From contig NZ_JBQCEE010000250.1 in the NCBI RefSeq assembly GCF_051960575.1, positions 1 through 20,721 on the forward strand: a DNA stretch of 20,721 nt, in the 5' to 3' direction. Made by a program: the position numbers and the translations under genes. Source of the DNA: JBQCEE01 sp051960575 (lineage in GTDB: Bacteria; Actinomycetota; Actinomycetes; Mycobacteriales; Jatrophihabitantaceae). Each line of letters opens with the position of its first letter. Positions within the stretch are counted from its first letter, which is position 1. Below, piece after piece: positions 6,341-15,289 of this stretch. Below the pieces are notes generated by a model. That model saw only the letters and a program-made list of their open reading frames with translations, was not told where the DNA came from and did not search any database.

Positions 6341-8610
6341 CTACGCCTCGAAGCGGCTCGGCAGGGTCGCCGTCCAGACCTCGCGGAGCTCGGCCAGCGG
6401 CACGCTGAACTGCCCCTGCACCTCCAGCGCCCCCGACGCCTTGTCGATGACGCCGATGCGCAGGTGCGGCAGCCCGCGGGAGGCGCACATGTCGGTGAAG
6501 CGCACCTCCTCGCTACGCGGCACCGACACCACGGCGCGACCGGTCGACTCGCTGAACAGCGCGACGAAGGGGTCGAGCTCCTCGGGCAGCACGACGCGGG
6601 CGCCGGTGTCGCTGCGCAGGCAGGCCTCGACGAGGGCCTGCGCGAGGCCGCCCTCGCTCAGGTCGTGGGCCGAGTCGATGAGGCCGTCGCGCGAACTGTT
6701 GATGAGGACGTCGGCCAGCAACTGCTCGCGCGCGAGGTCGACCCGCGGCGGCGTGCCGCCGAGGTGGCCGTGCACCGCGTACGCCCACTCGGAGCCGCCG
6801 AACTCGTCGCGGGTGTCACCGAGCAGGTACAGCTGGGCGCCGTCGGTCTCGAACGCCTGCCTGGTGCGGCGGCTGACGTCGTCGATCACGCCGAGCACGC
6901 CGATCACCGGGGTGGGCAGGATCGGGGTGGCGCCGGTCTGGTTGTAGAAGCTCACGTTGCCGCCGGTGACCGGGGTGCCGAGCGCCAGGCAGCCGTCGGC
7001 CAGGCCACGCACGGCCTCGCTGAACTGCCACATGACGCCGGGATCCTCAGGCGAGCCGAAGTTCAGGCAGTTCGTGACCGCCAACGGACGCGCACCGGTG
7101 GTCGCGACGTTGCGGTACGCCTCGGCGAGCGCCAGCTGCGCGCCGGCGTACGGGTCGAGGCGGGTGTACCGGCCGTTGCCGTCGGTGCTGATGGCGACGC
7201 CGCGCGTGGTCGACTCGTCGAGGCGGATGAGGCCGGCGTCCTCGGGCTGGGCGAGCACGGTGTTGCCGAGCACGTAGCGGTCGTACTGGTCGGTGACCCA
7301 GCTGCGGTCGGCGAGGTTCGGCGACCCGACCAGCTGCAGCAGCGTGGCGCGCAGGTCGTCGCCGGTCGCCGGGCGGGGCAGCGTCGCGGGGTCGTCGCGG
7401 GTGATGAGCAGCTGGTCGGCGGGCTCGCCGATCGTCCGCTCGTAGACCGGGCCCTCATTGGCGGCCGTGCGCGGCGGCAGGTCGACGATGAGTTCGCCCC
7501 GCCACGTCATGCGCAGCCGGCCGGTGTCCGTGACCGTGCCGATGACGGTGGCGAGCACGTCCCACTTGCGGCAGACGGCCAGGAACGCGTCGAGCTTGTC
7601 CGGCTCGACGACCGCCATCATCCGTTCCTGCGACTCGGACATCAGGATCTCTTCGGGCCGCAGCGTGGGGTCGCGCAGCGGGACGAGGTCGAGGTCGACG
7701 TCCATGCCGCCGGTGCCGCCCGCGGCGAGCTCGGTGGTCGCGCACGAGATGCCGGCGGCGCCGAGGTCCTGGATGCCGGTCACGAGGTCGGCCGCGAAGA
7801 TCTCGAGGCAGCACTCGATGAGCACCTTCTCGGCGAACGGGTCGCCGACCTGCACGGCCGGGCGCTTGCGCTCACCCTCCTCCTCGAAGGTGGCGGACGC
7901 GAGCACCGACGCCCCGCCGATGCCGTCGCCGCCGGTGCGGGCGCCGAAGAGCACGACGTGGTTGCCGGGGCCGTCCGCCTTCGCGAGCTTGATGCCGTCG
8001 GCGCGCATGACGCCGACGCACAGGGCGTTGACGAGCGGGTTGCCGAGGTAGCTCTCGTCGAAGAAGACCTCGCCGCCGATGTTCGGCAGGCCGAGGCAGT
8101 TGCCGTAGCCGCCGACGCCGGCGACGACGCCGGGCAGCACGCGGGCGGTGTCGGGGGCGTCGATCGGGCCGAAGCGCAGGCTGTCGAGCACCGCGACCGG
8201 CCGTGCACCCATGGTGAGGATGTCGCGCACGATGCCGCCGACGCCGGTGGCCGCCCCCTGGTAGGGCTCGACGTAGCTCGGGTGGTTGTGCGACTCGATC
8301 TTGAAGGTGACCGCCCACCCGTCACCGACGTCGACGACGCCCGCGTTCTCACCCATGCCGACCAACAACACATCGGTCTTCGGGGCCTTCTCGCCGAACT
8401 GGCGCAGGTGCACGCGGCTCGACTTGTACGAGCAGTGCTCGCTCCACATCACCGAGTAGATGGCGAGCTCGGAACTGGTGGGACGTCGCCCGAGGATTGC
8501 GCGGATGCGCGCATATTCGTCGTCGGCGACGCCGAGCTCCTTGAACGGCTGCTCGTGCTCGGGCGTCTTCTTCGCGATGGCGACGGTGTCGACGTGTGTG
8601 TGGCCGGCGG

Positions 8611-8614
<4 letters not shown>
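6341..8614 (-). CDS. purL: Phosphoribosylformylglycinamidine synthase subunit PurL
   Basis: Catalytic subunit of FGAM synthase, ATP-dependent amidation of FGAR, fourth step of purine synthesis. At 757 aa it is the small PurL type that needs separate PurS and PurQ, both encoded just upstream. Diagnostic segments include SVMWSEHCSYKSSR (about 53-66), FKIESHNHPSYVEPYQGAAT (about 105-124), GGEVFFDESYLGNP, and PTPVIGVLGVIDD in the second AIRS-like half. The ATG at 8614 overlaps the purQ stop in an ATGA quartet, fixing the start and implying translational coupling. The last codon is separated by four bases from the next gene. No missing motif or frameshift is seen. Confidence 0.98.
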
Positions 8615-9282
<668 letters not shown>

Positions 9283-9302
9283 CCGCCCAATCTACCGGCG
9301 GC

Positions 9303-9536
9303 TCAGAGCCGGGTGATGCGGTAGTTCTCGATGACCGGGTTGGCCAGCAGCGTGTCGGCCAGCCGCTCGAGCTGCTCGTCGGTGACCGAGTCGTCGACCT
9401 CGAGCTCGAAGTGCTTGCCCTGCCGGACGTCGGAGACGCCGTCGATGTGCAGCCGGCCGAGCGCCCCGACGATCGCCTGGCCCTGGGGGTCGAGGATCTC
9501 GGGCTTCAGTACGACGTCGACGACCACGCGGGCCAC
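9303..9536 (-). CDS. purS: FGAM synthase small subunit PurS
   Basis: A 77-aa protein that bridges PurL and PurQ and is thought to help ammonia channelling. The sequence ARVVVDVVLKPEILDPQGQA at the N-terminus and RQGKHFELEV in the middle are typical PurS. I chose GTG 9536 because it has a strong ribosome site (AGGAGAGG at 9544-9551) and gives the family length; the open frame continues upstream without family features. It is the first gene of the purSQL operon. Confidence 0.96.
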   Translation of the reverse strand: MARVVVDVVLKPEILDPQGQAIVGALGRLHIDGVSDVRQGKHFELEVDDSVTDEQLERLADTLLANPVIENYRITRL

Positions 9537-9543
9537 AGCGGTT

Positions 9544-9551
9544 CCTCTCCT
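9544..9551 (-). promoter_or_regulatory. Ribosome binding site of purS
   Basis: AGGAGAGG on the minus strand, 7 bases before GTG 9536. It decides the purS start against longer in-frame alternatives. Confidence 0.75.
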
Positions 9552-9565
9552 CGTCCGGCGCCGGA

Positions 9566-9596
9566 AGCCTATCCAGCGGGTCGGCGGCCGGGTCAG
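9566..9596 (-). promoter_or_regulatory. Candidate purS operon promoter
   Basis: CTGACC (9591-9596) and TAGGCT (9566-9571) on the minus strand are separated by 19 bp and would start transcription about 20 nt before the purS ribosome site. The spacer is slightly long. It lies in the 113-bp divergent region shared with the sulfotransferase gene. Confidence 0.45.
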
Positions 9597-9649
9597 GTCG
9601 GTACGGTTGGCCCACGGACGGACGCCGCGAGCAATCGACGAGGGAGCGC

Positions 9650-10534
9650 ATGGGCGCCGAGGGCAGGGCACACGCGCGCCGCCTGGCGAAGCGCCTCAAC
9701 GCCGCGCTCTGCCGCCGCACCGGCTACGAGTTCCACCGGGTCGACGACCGTCCCGACGACACGCTCCCCCCGCTCGATCCCGCCGTCGTCGCCGCGACGC
9801 GTGCCGCGAACAGCGAGCGGAAGCTGGTGCGTCCGGCGTTCATCCTGTCGAGCGTGCGGTCGGGGTCGACCCTGCTGCGGCTCGTCCTCGACACGCACTC
9901 GCAGCTCTACGCGCCGCACGAGCTGCACCTGCGCAGCGTGCAGGTGCGGTTGGCGAACTCGTACGCGGCGCGGGCGATGGCCGAGCTGGGGTCCGACGAA
10001 CTCGACCTGCAGTTCCTGCTGTGGGACCGGCTGCTGCACCGTGAGCTGGTCAAGCACGGCAAGCAGCAGCTGGTGAACAAGACGCCGAGCGACGCGCTGA
10101 TCTGGGAGCGGATCGTGCAGTGCTGGCCCGACGCGCGCTTCATCTTCCTGCTGCGCGACCCGGGCGCGGTCGTCGAGTCGTGGCACCGGGCCCGGAAGAG
10201 CTGGAGCCGTTCGGCCATCGAGGCGGACGTGCACCGCTACATGGCCGCGGTCGAGGACGCACGGCGGCGCCGCGGGGGGCTCACCGTGCGGTACGAGGAG
10301 TTCACCGCCGACCCCGAGCGCGAGAGCCGGCGACTGTGCGAGTACCTCGGGGTGCCGTTCGAACCGGCGATCCTCGACTACGGTCGCGGCGAGCACGGGT
10401 CGCTGCGTGCGGGCCTCGGCGACTGGAGCGCCCGGATCAAGTCGGGCACCATCCAGCCGGCGCGCGCCGTCGACGACGTCGAACTGGGGCCCGAGCTGCA
10501 GCAGCTGGCCCGGATCTGGGAGTACCGATCGTGA
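9650..10534 (+). CDS. PAPS-dependent sulfotransferase family protein
   Basis: A 294-aa protein predicted to transfer sulfate from PAPS to an acceptor hydroxyl or amine. The 5'-phosphosulfate-binding loop is FILSSVRSGSTLLRLVL (residues ~64-80) and the 3'-phosphate-binding element is FIFLLRDPGAVVESWHRARK (164-183, with Arg169 and Ser177 as the expected contacts). RYEEFTADPE (214-223) and the C-terminal KSGTIQP are also typical of the group. No signal peptide is seen, so it is probably cytoplasmic. The ATG at 9650 has a GAGGGAG ribosome site. It overlaps the next gene, a GT2/glycerophosphotransferase, by four bases (GTGA), so the acceptor may be a surface polymer or its precursor. The substrate is unknown, and no PAPS synthesis genes are in the window. 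Confidence 0.88.
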   Translation: MGAEGRAHARRLAKRLNAALCRRTGYEFHRVDDRPDDTLPPLDPAVVAATRAANSERKLVRPAFILSSVRSGSTLLRLVLDTHSQLYAPHELHLRSVQVRLANSYAARAMAELGSDELDLQFLLWDRLLHRELVKHGKQQLVNKTPSDALIWERIVQCWPDARFIFLLRDPGAVVESWHRARKSWSRSAIEADVHRYMAAVEDARRRRGGLTVRYEEFTADPERESRRLCEYLGVPFEPAILDYGRGEHGSLRAGLGDWSARIKSGTIQPARAVDDVELGPELQQLARIWEYRS

Positions 10535-12816
10535 GCAGTCCGTCCGACGCCGTCCCGTCGCCCGACGCGCCGTTCTTCAGCGTCATCGTGCCGGTGCACA
10601 ACGTGCGCGCCTACCTGCGCGAGAGCCTGGCCTCCGTGCTCGGGCAGTCGTTCGGCGACCTCGAGCTGATCGCGATCGACGACGCGTCGCCGGACGGCAG
10701 CGGCGAGATCCTCGACGAGGTCGCCGCCACCGACGACCGCATGCGGGTGGTGCACCTCGAGCACAACGTCGGCCTCGGGCCGGCGCGCAACGTCGGGCTC
10801 GACCACGCCCGCGGCCGGTACCTCCTCTTCCTCGACAGCGACGACACGATGACGCCGGGCGCCCTCGCGGCGACGAAGCAGCGCATCGACGACACCGGCG
10901 AACCCGACATCGTGTTCTTCGACTACGCCCGCACCTACTGGTGGGGCGCGGTGAACCGCAACGTCATGGCACCGGTGATCCAGCGGGCGAAGGACGACCT
11001 CTTCACCATCGACAAGCACCCGGACCTGCTCAAGGTGCTGATGGTCGTGTGGAACAAGGCCTACCGCCGCGACTGGGTGACCGAGCGCGGACTGCGCTTC
11101 CACCCGGGTTACTACGAGGATCTGCCCTGGACGTACCCGGCGCTGCTGTCGGCCTCGCGCATCGCGGTGCTCGACCGGGTGAACGTGCACTACCGCCAGC
11201 GGCGGCACGGCAACATCCTGCGCAGCCGCAACGAGAAGCACTTCGACGTCTTCGACCAGTACCGGCGCATCTTCGACCACATCGACGCGCACCCGGACCT
11301 CGAGCGGTGGCGCGGGTTCATGTTCGACCGCATGCTCGCGCACTACCTGTCGATCATGCGGGCGAAGAACCGGCTCGTGCGATCGCAGTACCACGCCTGG
11401 TTCGAGCGGATCGTCGACGCCTACCGCACACTGCAGCCGGCCGGGTACAGCCCGCCGCGTGGGCGGGCCGGGGCGAAGCTGCAGGCGATCCGCACCGGCA
11501 ACTATCCGGCCTTCCTGGCGGCGCACTACGCCGGCAGCGCGGTGCGGAGGGCCAGGAGCCCCGAGACGAAGGAGCGCGTGCGCCAGGCGAAGCGCTCGGT
11601 GATCCTCGGCTACTACGCCGCGCAGCGGAAGCAGCCCATCGACGAGCACCTCGCGGTGTACTCGGCGCAGTGGAGCACGGCGTACACCGGCAACCCGCGC
11701 GCCATCTACGAGCAGGCGAAGCGGTTCGCGCCGGACGTGCAGGGCGTCTGGGTCGTGAAGCGGGACGAGCGGGCGGTCATCCCCGACGGTGTGCCGGTCG
11801 TCCTGCAGGGCGGCTTCCCGTACTACCGCGCCATGGCCCGCGCGAAGTACTTCTTCAACGACGTGAACTTCGACGACGACATCGTCAAGCGGCCCGGGCA
11901 GGTGCACGTGCAGACCAAGCACGGCACCCCGCTGAAGAAGATGGGCCTCGAGCTGCAGGACCACCCGGTGGGTGCGGCGGGCATGCGGTTCCGGGCGCTG
12001 CTGCAGCGGTCGGACCGGTGGGACTACGTGATCTCGTCCAACCGGCACTCGAGCGAGGTCTGGGAACGCTCGTTCCCCTGCGACTACGTGACCCTCGAGA
12101 CCGGCTACCCGCGCAACGACCGGCTGGTGCTGGCGACGCCGGCCGAGCGCGCCGAGCTGCGGGCGAGGTTCGGCATCGGCGACGGCGTGAAGGCGATCCT
12201 CTACGCGCCGACGTTCCGCGACTGGTCGCGCAAGACGTTCACGCCGCCGGTCGACCTGGCGCAGCTGGCCGAGGCGCTCGGCGACGGCTGGACGATCTTC
12301 GTCCGCACGCATTACCTGACCGAGGGCGACGCGAGCCTGGCGCGGCTGACGAAGCGCGGCCTGATCCGGGACGCGACCGCCGAGCCCGACCTCGAGGGGC
12401 TCATGATCGCCTCGGACGTGCTGCTGACCGACTACTCGTCCATCCAGTTCGACTACGCCAACCTCGACCGGCCGATCGTGATCTACGCCGACGACTGGGC
12501 GCAGTACGCCGAACTGCGCGGCGTCACCTTCGACCTGTTGGCGTCGCCGCCGGGGGTCGTCGCGCAGGACATGCCCGCGCTGATCGACGCGTTCACCAGC
12601 GGCCGCTGGGCGGGGCCCGACGCGACCGACCTGCGGAAGGCGTTCGCCCGGCGCTTCTGCCCCTGGGACGACGGGCACGCCGGTGAGCGGGTGATCGCCC
12701 GGGTCATGGGCGACAGCGTGGCGCGCACCGACGTGCACTCGACCGGCGTGGCCGAGCTGGAGGAGATGCCGGAGGCCGACGCCACCCCTGAGCTGGGCGA
12801 CGTCGACCCGGCCTGA
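10531..12816 (+). CDS. Two-domain GT2 glycosyltransferase / CDP-glycerol glycerophosphotransferase
   Basis: A 761-aa protein. Residues ~14-240 form a GT-A family 2 glycosyltransferase: FFSVIVPVHNVRAYLRESL, then IAIDDASPDG and the metal-binding DSDD at 102-105. After a linker rich in Arg/Lys, residues ~390-735 form a TagB/TagF-type CDP-glycerol glycerophosphotransferase, with the conserved HGTPLKKMG (His464 onward), LYAPTFRDW and LLTDYSSIQFDY (631-642). TagF-like enzymes work at the inner face of the membrane and build poly(glycerol-phosphate) or related phosphodiester polymers; they are peripheral, consistent with no transmembrane helix here. The start GTG 10531 overlaps the sulfotransferase stop. 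The tail is acidic. Its polymer and the sugar donor are unknown; the fused architecture is common in actinobacteria. Confidence 0.93.
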   Translation: MSSPSDAVPSPDAPFFSVIVPVHNVRAYLRESLASVLGQSFGDLELIAIDDASPDGSGEILDEVAATDDRMRVVHLEHNVGLGPARNVGLDHARGRYLLFLDSDDTMTPGALAATKQRIDDTGEPDIVFFDYARTYWWGAVNRNVMAPVIQRAKDDLFTIDKHPDLLKVLMVVWNKAYRRDWVTERGLRFHPGYYEDLPWTYPALLSASRIAVLDRVNVHYRQRRHGNILRSRNEKHFDVFDQYRRIFDHIDAHPDLERWRGFMFDRMLAHYLSIMRAKNRLVRSQYHAWFERIVDAYRTLQPAGYSPPRGRAGAKLQAIRTGNYPAFLAAHYAGSAVRRARSPETKERVRQAKRSVILGYYAAQRKQPIDEHLAVYSAQWSTAYTGNPRAIYEQAKRFAPDVQGVWVVKRDERAVIPDGVPVVLQGGFPYYRAMARAKYFFNDVNFDDDIVKRPGQVHVQTKHGTPLKKMGLELQDHPVGAAGMRFRALLQRSDRWDYVISSNRHSSEVWERSFPCDYVTLETGYPRNDRLVLATPAERAELRARFGIGDGVKAILYAPTFRDWSRKTFTPPVDLAQLAEALGDGWTIFVRTHYLTEGDASLARLTKRGLIRDATAEPDLEGLMIASDVLLTDYSSIQFDYANLDRPIVIYADDWAQYAELRGVTFDLLASPPGVVAQDMPALIDAFTSGRWAGPDATDLRKAFARRFCPWDDGHAGERVIARVMGDSVARTDVHSTGVAELEEMPEADATPELGDVDPA

Positions 12817-12819
12817 CGG

Positions 12820-14412
12820 CTACTTCCAGCCGAGCTTCTTCAGCGCCGACAGGCCGACCGTGAGCACCTTGGCGAAGGCGGCGTCGCTGATGCCGGGCGG
12901 CGCGGCGATGTTGGTGATGCGCTGGCGCGCCACCGTCTGCGCCTCAGTGTACTTCAGCAGGCCCTCGCTGCCGTGCCGGCGACCGAGGCCGGAAGCCCCC
13001 ATGCCGCCCATCGGCGCGTCGACCGATCCCCACGCGGCGGCGAAGGCCTCGTTGAGATTCACCGTGCCGGCGTGCAGGCGCGCCGCCAGCTCGTAGCCGC
13101 GGCGGGTGTCCTTCGTCCAGATGCTGGCGTTGAGGCCGTACTCGGTGTCGTTGGCGCGCGTGATCGCGTCCTCGACGTCGGTGAAGCGGTAGATCGAGAC
13201 CAGCGGCCCGAAGGTCTCCTCCGCGTAGCACTGCGCACTCGGCGGGGTGTCGACCAGCACGGTCGGCTCGAAGAACATCGGCCCGAGGTCCGGGCGGGCG
13301 CGGCCACCGGCGAGCACGGTGGCGCCGTGCGCGACGGCGTCGTCGACGTGCGCCTGCACGACCTCGACCTGCGTGGTCGAGGTCAGCGACCCCATCGTCA
13401 TGCTGTAGTCGTAGGCGGCGCCGAGCTTCATGTCCTTGACCGCCTGCACGAAGGCGGGCACGAACCGGTCGTAGATGCCGTCCTGCACGTACATGCGCTC
13501 GATCGAGATGCAGAGCTGGCCGCTCGAGCTGAAACAGGCGCGCACGGCGCCCTCGACGGCGCGGTCGAGGTCGGCGTCGTCGAGCACGAGCATCGCGTTC
13601 TTGCCGCCGAGCTCCATCGACGAGCTGATCAGCCGGGCGGCGGCCTGCGCGGCGACGCTGCGGCCGCTCGCGGTCGAGCCGGTGAACATGAGGTAGTCGC
13701 CGCGGCCGATGAGCGTGTCGCCGATGACCGAGCCGCGGCCGAGCACGACCTGCCAGACGTCGGTGGGCAGGCCGGCCTCGCGGGCCAGCGCCAGCACCCA
13801 CAGCGCGGTGAGCGCGGTCTGGTTGTCGGGCTTCTGCACGACGGTGTTGCCGGCCAGCAGGGCCGGGATCGTATCGCCGCCGGCCAGCGCGAGCGGGTAG
13901 TTCCAGGGCGAGATGATCGTGACGACGCCCTTCGGGTGACGCAGCTCGCGGGCGGCGGTGAGCCCGGGCAGCATGCCGTTGCGGCGCTGCGGCTCGAGCA
14001 GCTTCGCGGCGGTGCGCGCGTAGTAGCGGGCGGTGTTGGCGACGTCGGCGACCTCGAGGAAGGCGTCGCGGCGCGACTTGCCGTTCTCGGCCTGGACGAG
14101 GTCGAGGATCTCGTCCTGCCGCTGCAGCACGAGGTCGTGCAGGCGCAGGAAGACCGCCGCCTTCTGCTTCACCGGCACGGCGGCCCAGGCGCTCTGCGCG
14201 GCGCGGGCGCGGGTGAAGGCCTGCTCGACATCCTCGACGGTGCACTGCGGCAGCGTGCCGAGCGAGGTGCCCGTGTACGGGGCGGTGACCTCGACCGGAG
14301 TCCCGGAAGCGGGCCGGACGAGGTCGGTCAGCGCCGCCGCCCGGCCGGACGTGACGATCTCGGGCAGCAGTCCGGACAGCGCGCGCAGCGGCCGGGTCTG
14401 GGTGGCGGTCAT
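12820..14412 (-). CDS. gabD2: Succinate-semialdehyde dehydrogenase, NADP+ type (GabD2-like)
   Basis: Aldehyde dehydrogenase superfamily enzyme of 530 aa, predicted to oxidise succinic semialdehyde to succinate. Catalytic residues are present: Cys301 in SSSGQLCISIER, Glu267 in MELGGKNAML, Asn171 in SPWNYPLALA, and the nucleotide-binding FTGSTASGR (243-251). The N-terminal layout and the LNEAFAAAWGSVDAPMGGMG segment resemble the actinobacterial GabD2 group, but substrate assignment by family is moderate; other aldehydes are possible. The stop lies three bases from the stop of the convergent glycerophosphotransferase gene, so the two transcripts must overlap unless termination is very tight. The start ATG 14412 has no ribosome site but a CATTAT box six bases upstream. 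Confidence 0.9.
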   Translation of the reverse strand: MTATQTRPLRALSGLLPEIVTSGRAAALTDLVRPASGTPVEVTAPYTGTSLGTLPQCTVEDVEQAFTRARAAQSAWAAVPVKQKAAVFLRLHDLVLQRQDEILDLVQAENGKSRRDAFLEVADVANTARYYARTAAKLLEPQRRNGMLPGLTAARELRHPKGVVTIISPWNYPLALAGGDTIPALLAGNTVVQKPDNQTALTALWVLALAREAGLPTDVWQVVLGRGSVIGDTLIGRGDYLMFTGSTASGRSVAAQAAARLISSSMELGGKNAMLVLDDADLDRAVEGAVRACFSSSGQLCISIERMYVQDGIYDRFVPAFVQAVKDMKLGAAYDYSMTMGSLTSTTQVEVVQAHVDDAVAHGATVLAGGRARPDLGPMFFEPTVLVDTPPSAQCYAEETFGPLVSIYRFTDVEDAITRANDTEYGLNASIWTKDTRRGYELAARLHAGTVNLNEAFAAAWGSVDAPMGGMGASGLGRRHGSEGLLKYTEAQTVARQRITNIAAPPGISDAAFAKVLTVGLSALKKLGWK

Positions 14413-14418
14413 GCGTCC

Positions 14419-14448
14419 ATAATGAACCGGGGTCAATAGCGGGCGCAA
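14419..14448 (-). promoter_or_regulatory. Putative leaderless promoter of the aldehyde dehydrogenase gene
   Basis: Minus-strand TTGCGC (14443-14448) and CATTAT (14419-14424) are 18 bp apart, and six bases separate CATTAT from the ATG at 14412. No ribosome site is present, consistent with transcription starting at or beside the A of the start codon. Confidence 0.5.
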
Positions 14449-14462
14449 ACCCGGGCCGGTAC

Positions 14463-14522
14463 ACCGCGAGGATCTCGGGAGAACCCCTGCCCTGGGCCGG
14501 GTTTCCCCGAGATCATCGCGGT
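14463..14522. repeat. Large imperfect inverted repeat (24-bp arms, 12-bp spacer)
   Basis: Left arm 14463-14486 and right arm 14499-14522 pair at 21 of 24 positions; the core arms read GATCTCGGGAGAACCC and, reversed, GATCTCGGGGAAACCC. It lies between two divergent promoters: 38 bp beyond the aldehyde dehydrogenase -10 and 13 bp before the S51-gene -10. It could be an operator, a terminator-like barrier, or a copy of a dispersed palindromic repeat. It is not followed by a T run. Confidence 0.75.
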
Positions 14523-14535
14523 CGGGGGTCGGCGA

Positions 14536-14541
14536 TAGCGT
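14536..14541 (+). promoter_or_regulatory. Putative -10 box of the S51 peptidase-like gene
   Basis: TAGCGT is followed by six bases and the GTG start at 14548, with no Shine-Dalgarno sequence between them, the geometry of a leaderless transcript. The -35 is weak. Confidence 0.5.
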
Positions 14542-14547
14542 GGGCGC

Positions 14548-15273
14548 GTGGCTGCCGAGGAACCGACGATCCTGGCGACGTCCGGTGGGTTGCGGCCTGG
14601 GCGCCGCACGCGCTTCGAGTTCGCGCCGCTGACCGAGTACGCGATCGAGCTGGCCGGGGTGTCCGGACGCGCGCCGCGGATCTGCTTCGTGACGACCGCC
14701 ATGGGCGACAACCCGGCCGTCGTCGCCGGGCTGTACGAGGCGGCGTCCGAGCGCGGGGTCGTGGCGTCGCACCTCGCGGCGTTCCCGATGCCGAACCTCG
14801 CGGACGTGACCGCGCATCTGCTCGACCAGGACGTCGTGTGGGTCTACGGCGGCAGCGTCGCCGGACTGCTCGCGATGTGGCGGCTGCACGGGTGGGACGA
14901 CGCGATGCGGCGGGCGTGGCAGGCGGGCGTCGTGCTCACCGGCGTCTCGGCGGGTTCGATCTGCTGGCACATCGGCGGCACCACCGACTCGTTCGGGCCC
15001 GACCTGCGGCCGGTGACGGACGGGCTCGGCCTGCTGCCGTTCAGCAACGGTGTCCACTACGACTCGGAGGAGCAGCGGCGGCCGCTGTTCCAGCGCCTGA
15101 TCGGCGACGGGACGCTGCCCGCCGGCTACGCCACCGACGACGGCGCGGGCGTGCTCTACCGCGGCGATCGGTTCGCCGAGGCGGTCGCCGAGACGCCCGA
15201 CGCCGGCGCGTACGTCGTCACGGCCGGGCCGGGCGGCGCGGTCGAGACGGCGCTGGACGTGCGCCGCCTCTGA
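14548..15273 (+). CDS. Peptidase family S51 (peptidase E-like) protein
   Basis: A 241-aa protein with the class I glutaminase-like fold of dipeptidase E. The nucleophile elbow is TGVSAGSICW with Ser134 in the GxSAG context, and His170 in NGVHYDSEEQ fits the second catalytic residue; VYGGSVAGLLAMW (99-111) is also typical of the family. Classical members cleave Asp-X dipeptides in the cytoplasm; others process cyanophycin, and many actinobacterial ones are uncharacterised, so the substrate is open. The predicted start GTG 14548 lacks a ribosome site but sits six bases after TAGCGT. No signal peptide is visible. It converges with the FMN reductase gene, leaving 16 bp between the stops. Confidence 0.88.
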   Translation: MAAEEPTILATSGGLRPGRRTRFEFAPLTEYAIELAGVSGRAPRICFVTTAMGDNPAVVAGLYEAASERGVVASHLAAFPMPNLADVTAHLLDQDVVWVYGGSVAGLLAMWRLHGWDDAMRRAWQAGVVLTGVSAGSICWHIGGTTDSFGPDLRPVTDGLGLLPFSNGVHYDSEEQRRPLFQRLIGDGTLPAGYATDDGAGVLYRGDRFAEAVAETPDAGAYVVTAGPGGAVETALDVRRL

Positions 15274-15289
15274 GGTCGCGTCAGTCGCG

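Noticed and set aside
4009..6408. Open frame of about 800 codons on the plus strand
   Set aside because: It runs antisense through purF and the MDMPI-family gene, with no family motif; third-position GC bias belongs to the minus-strand genes.
10378..12738. Open frame of about 790 codons on the minus strand opposite the glycerophosphotransferase gene
   Set aside because: Antisense shadow of a gene with clear GT2 and TagF motifs; composition is repetitive Arg/Val/His/Asp.
14425..14442. TTGACC on the minus strand before gabD2 as -35 box
   Set aside because: It is only 6 bp from the CATTAT hexamer, an impossible spacing; TTGCGC at 18 bp fits better.
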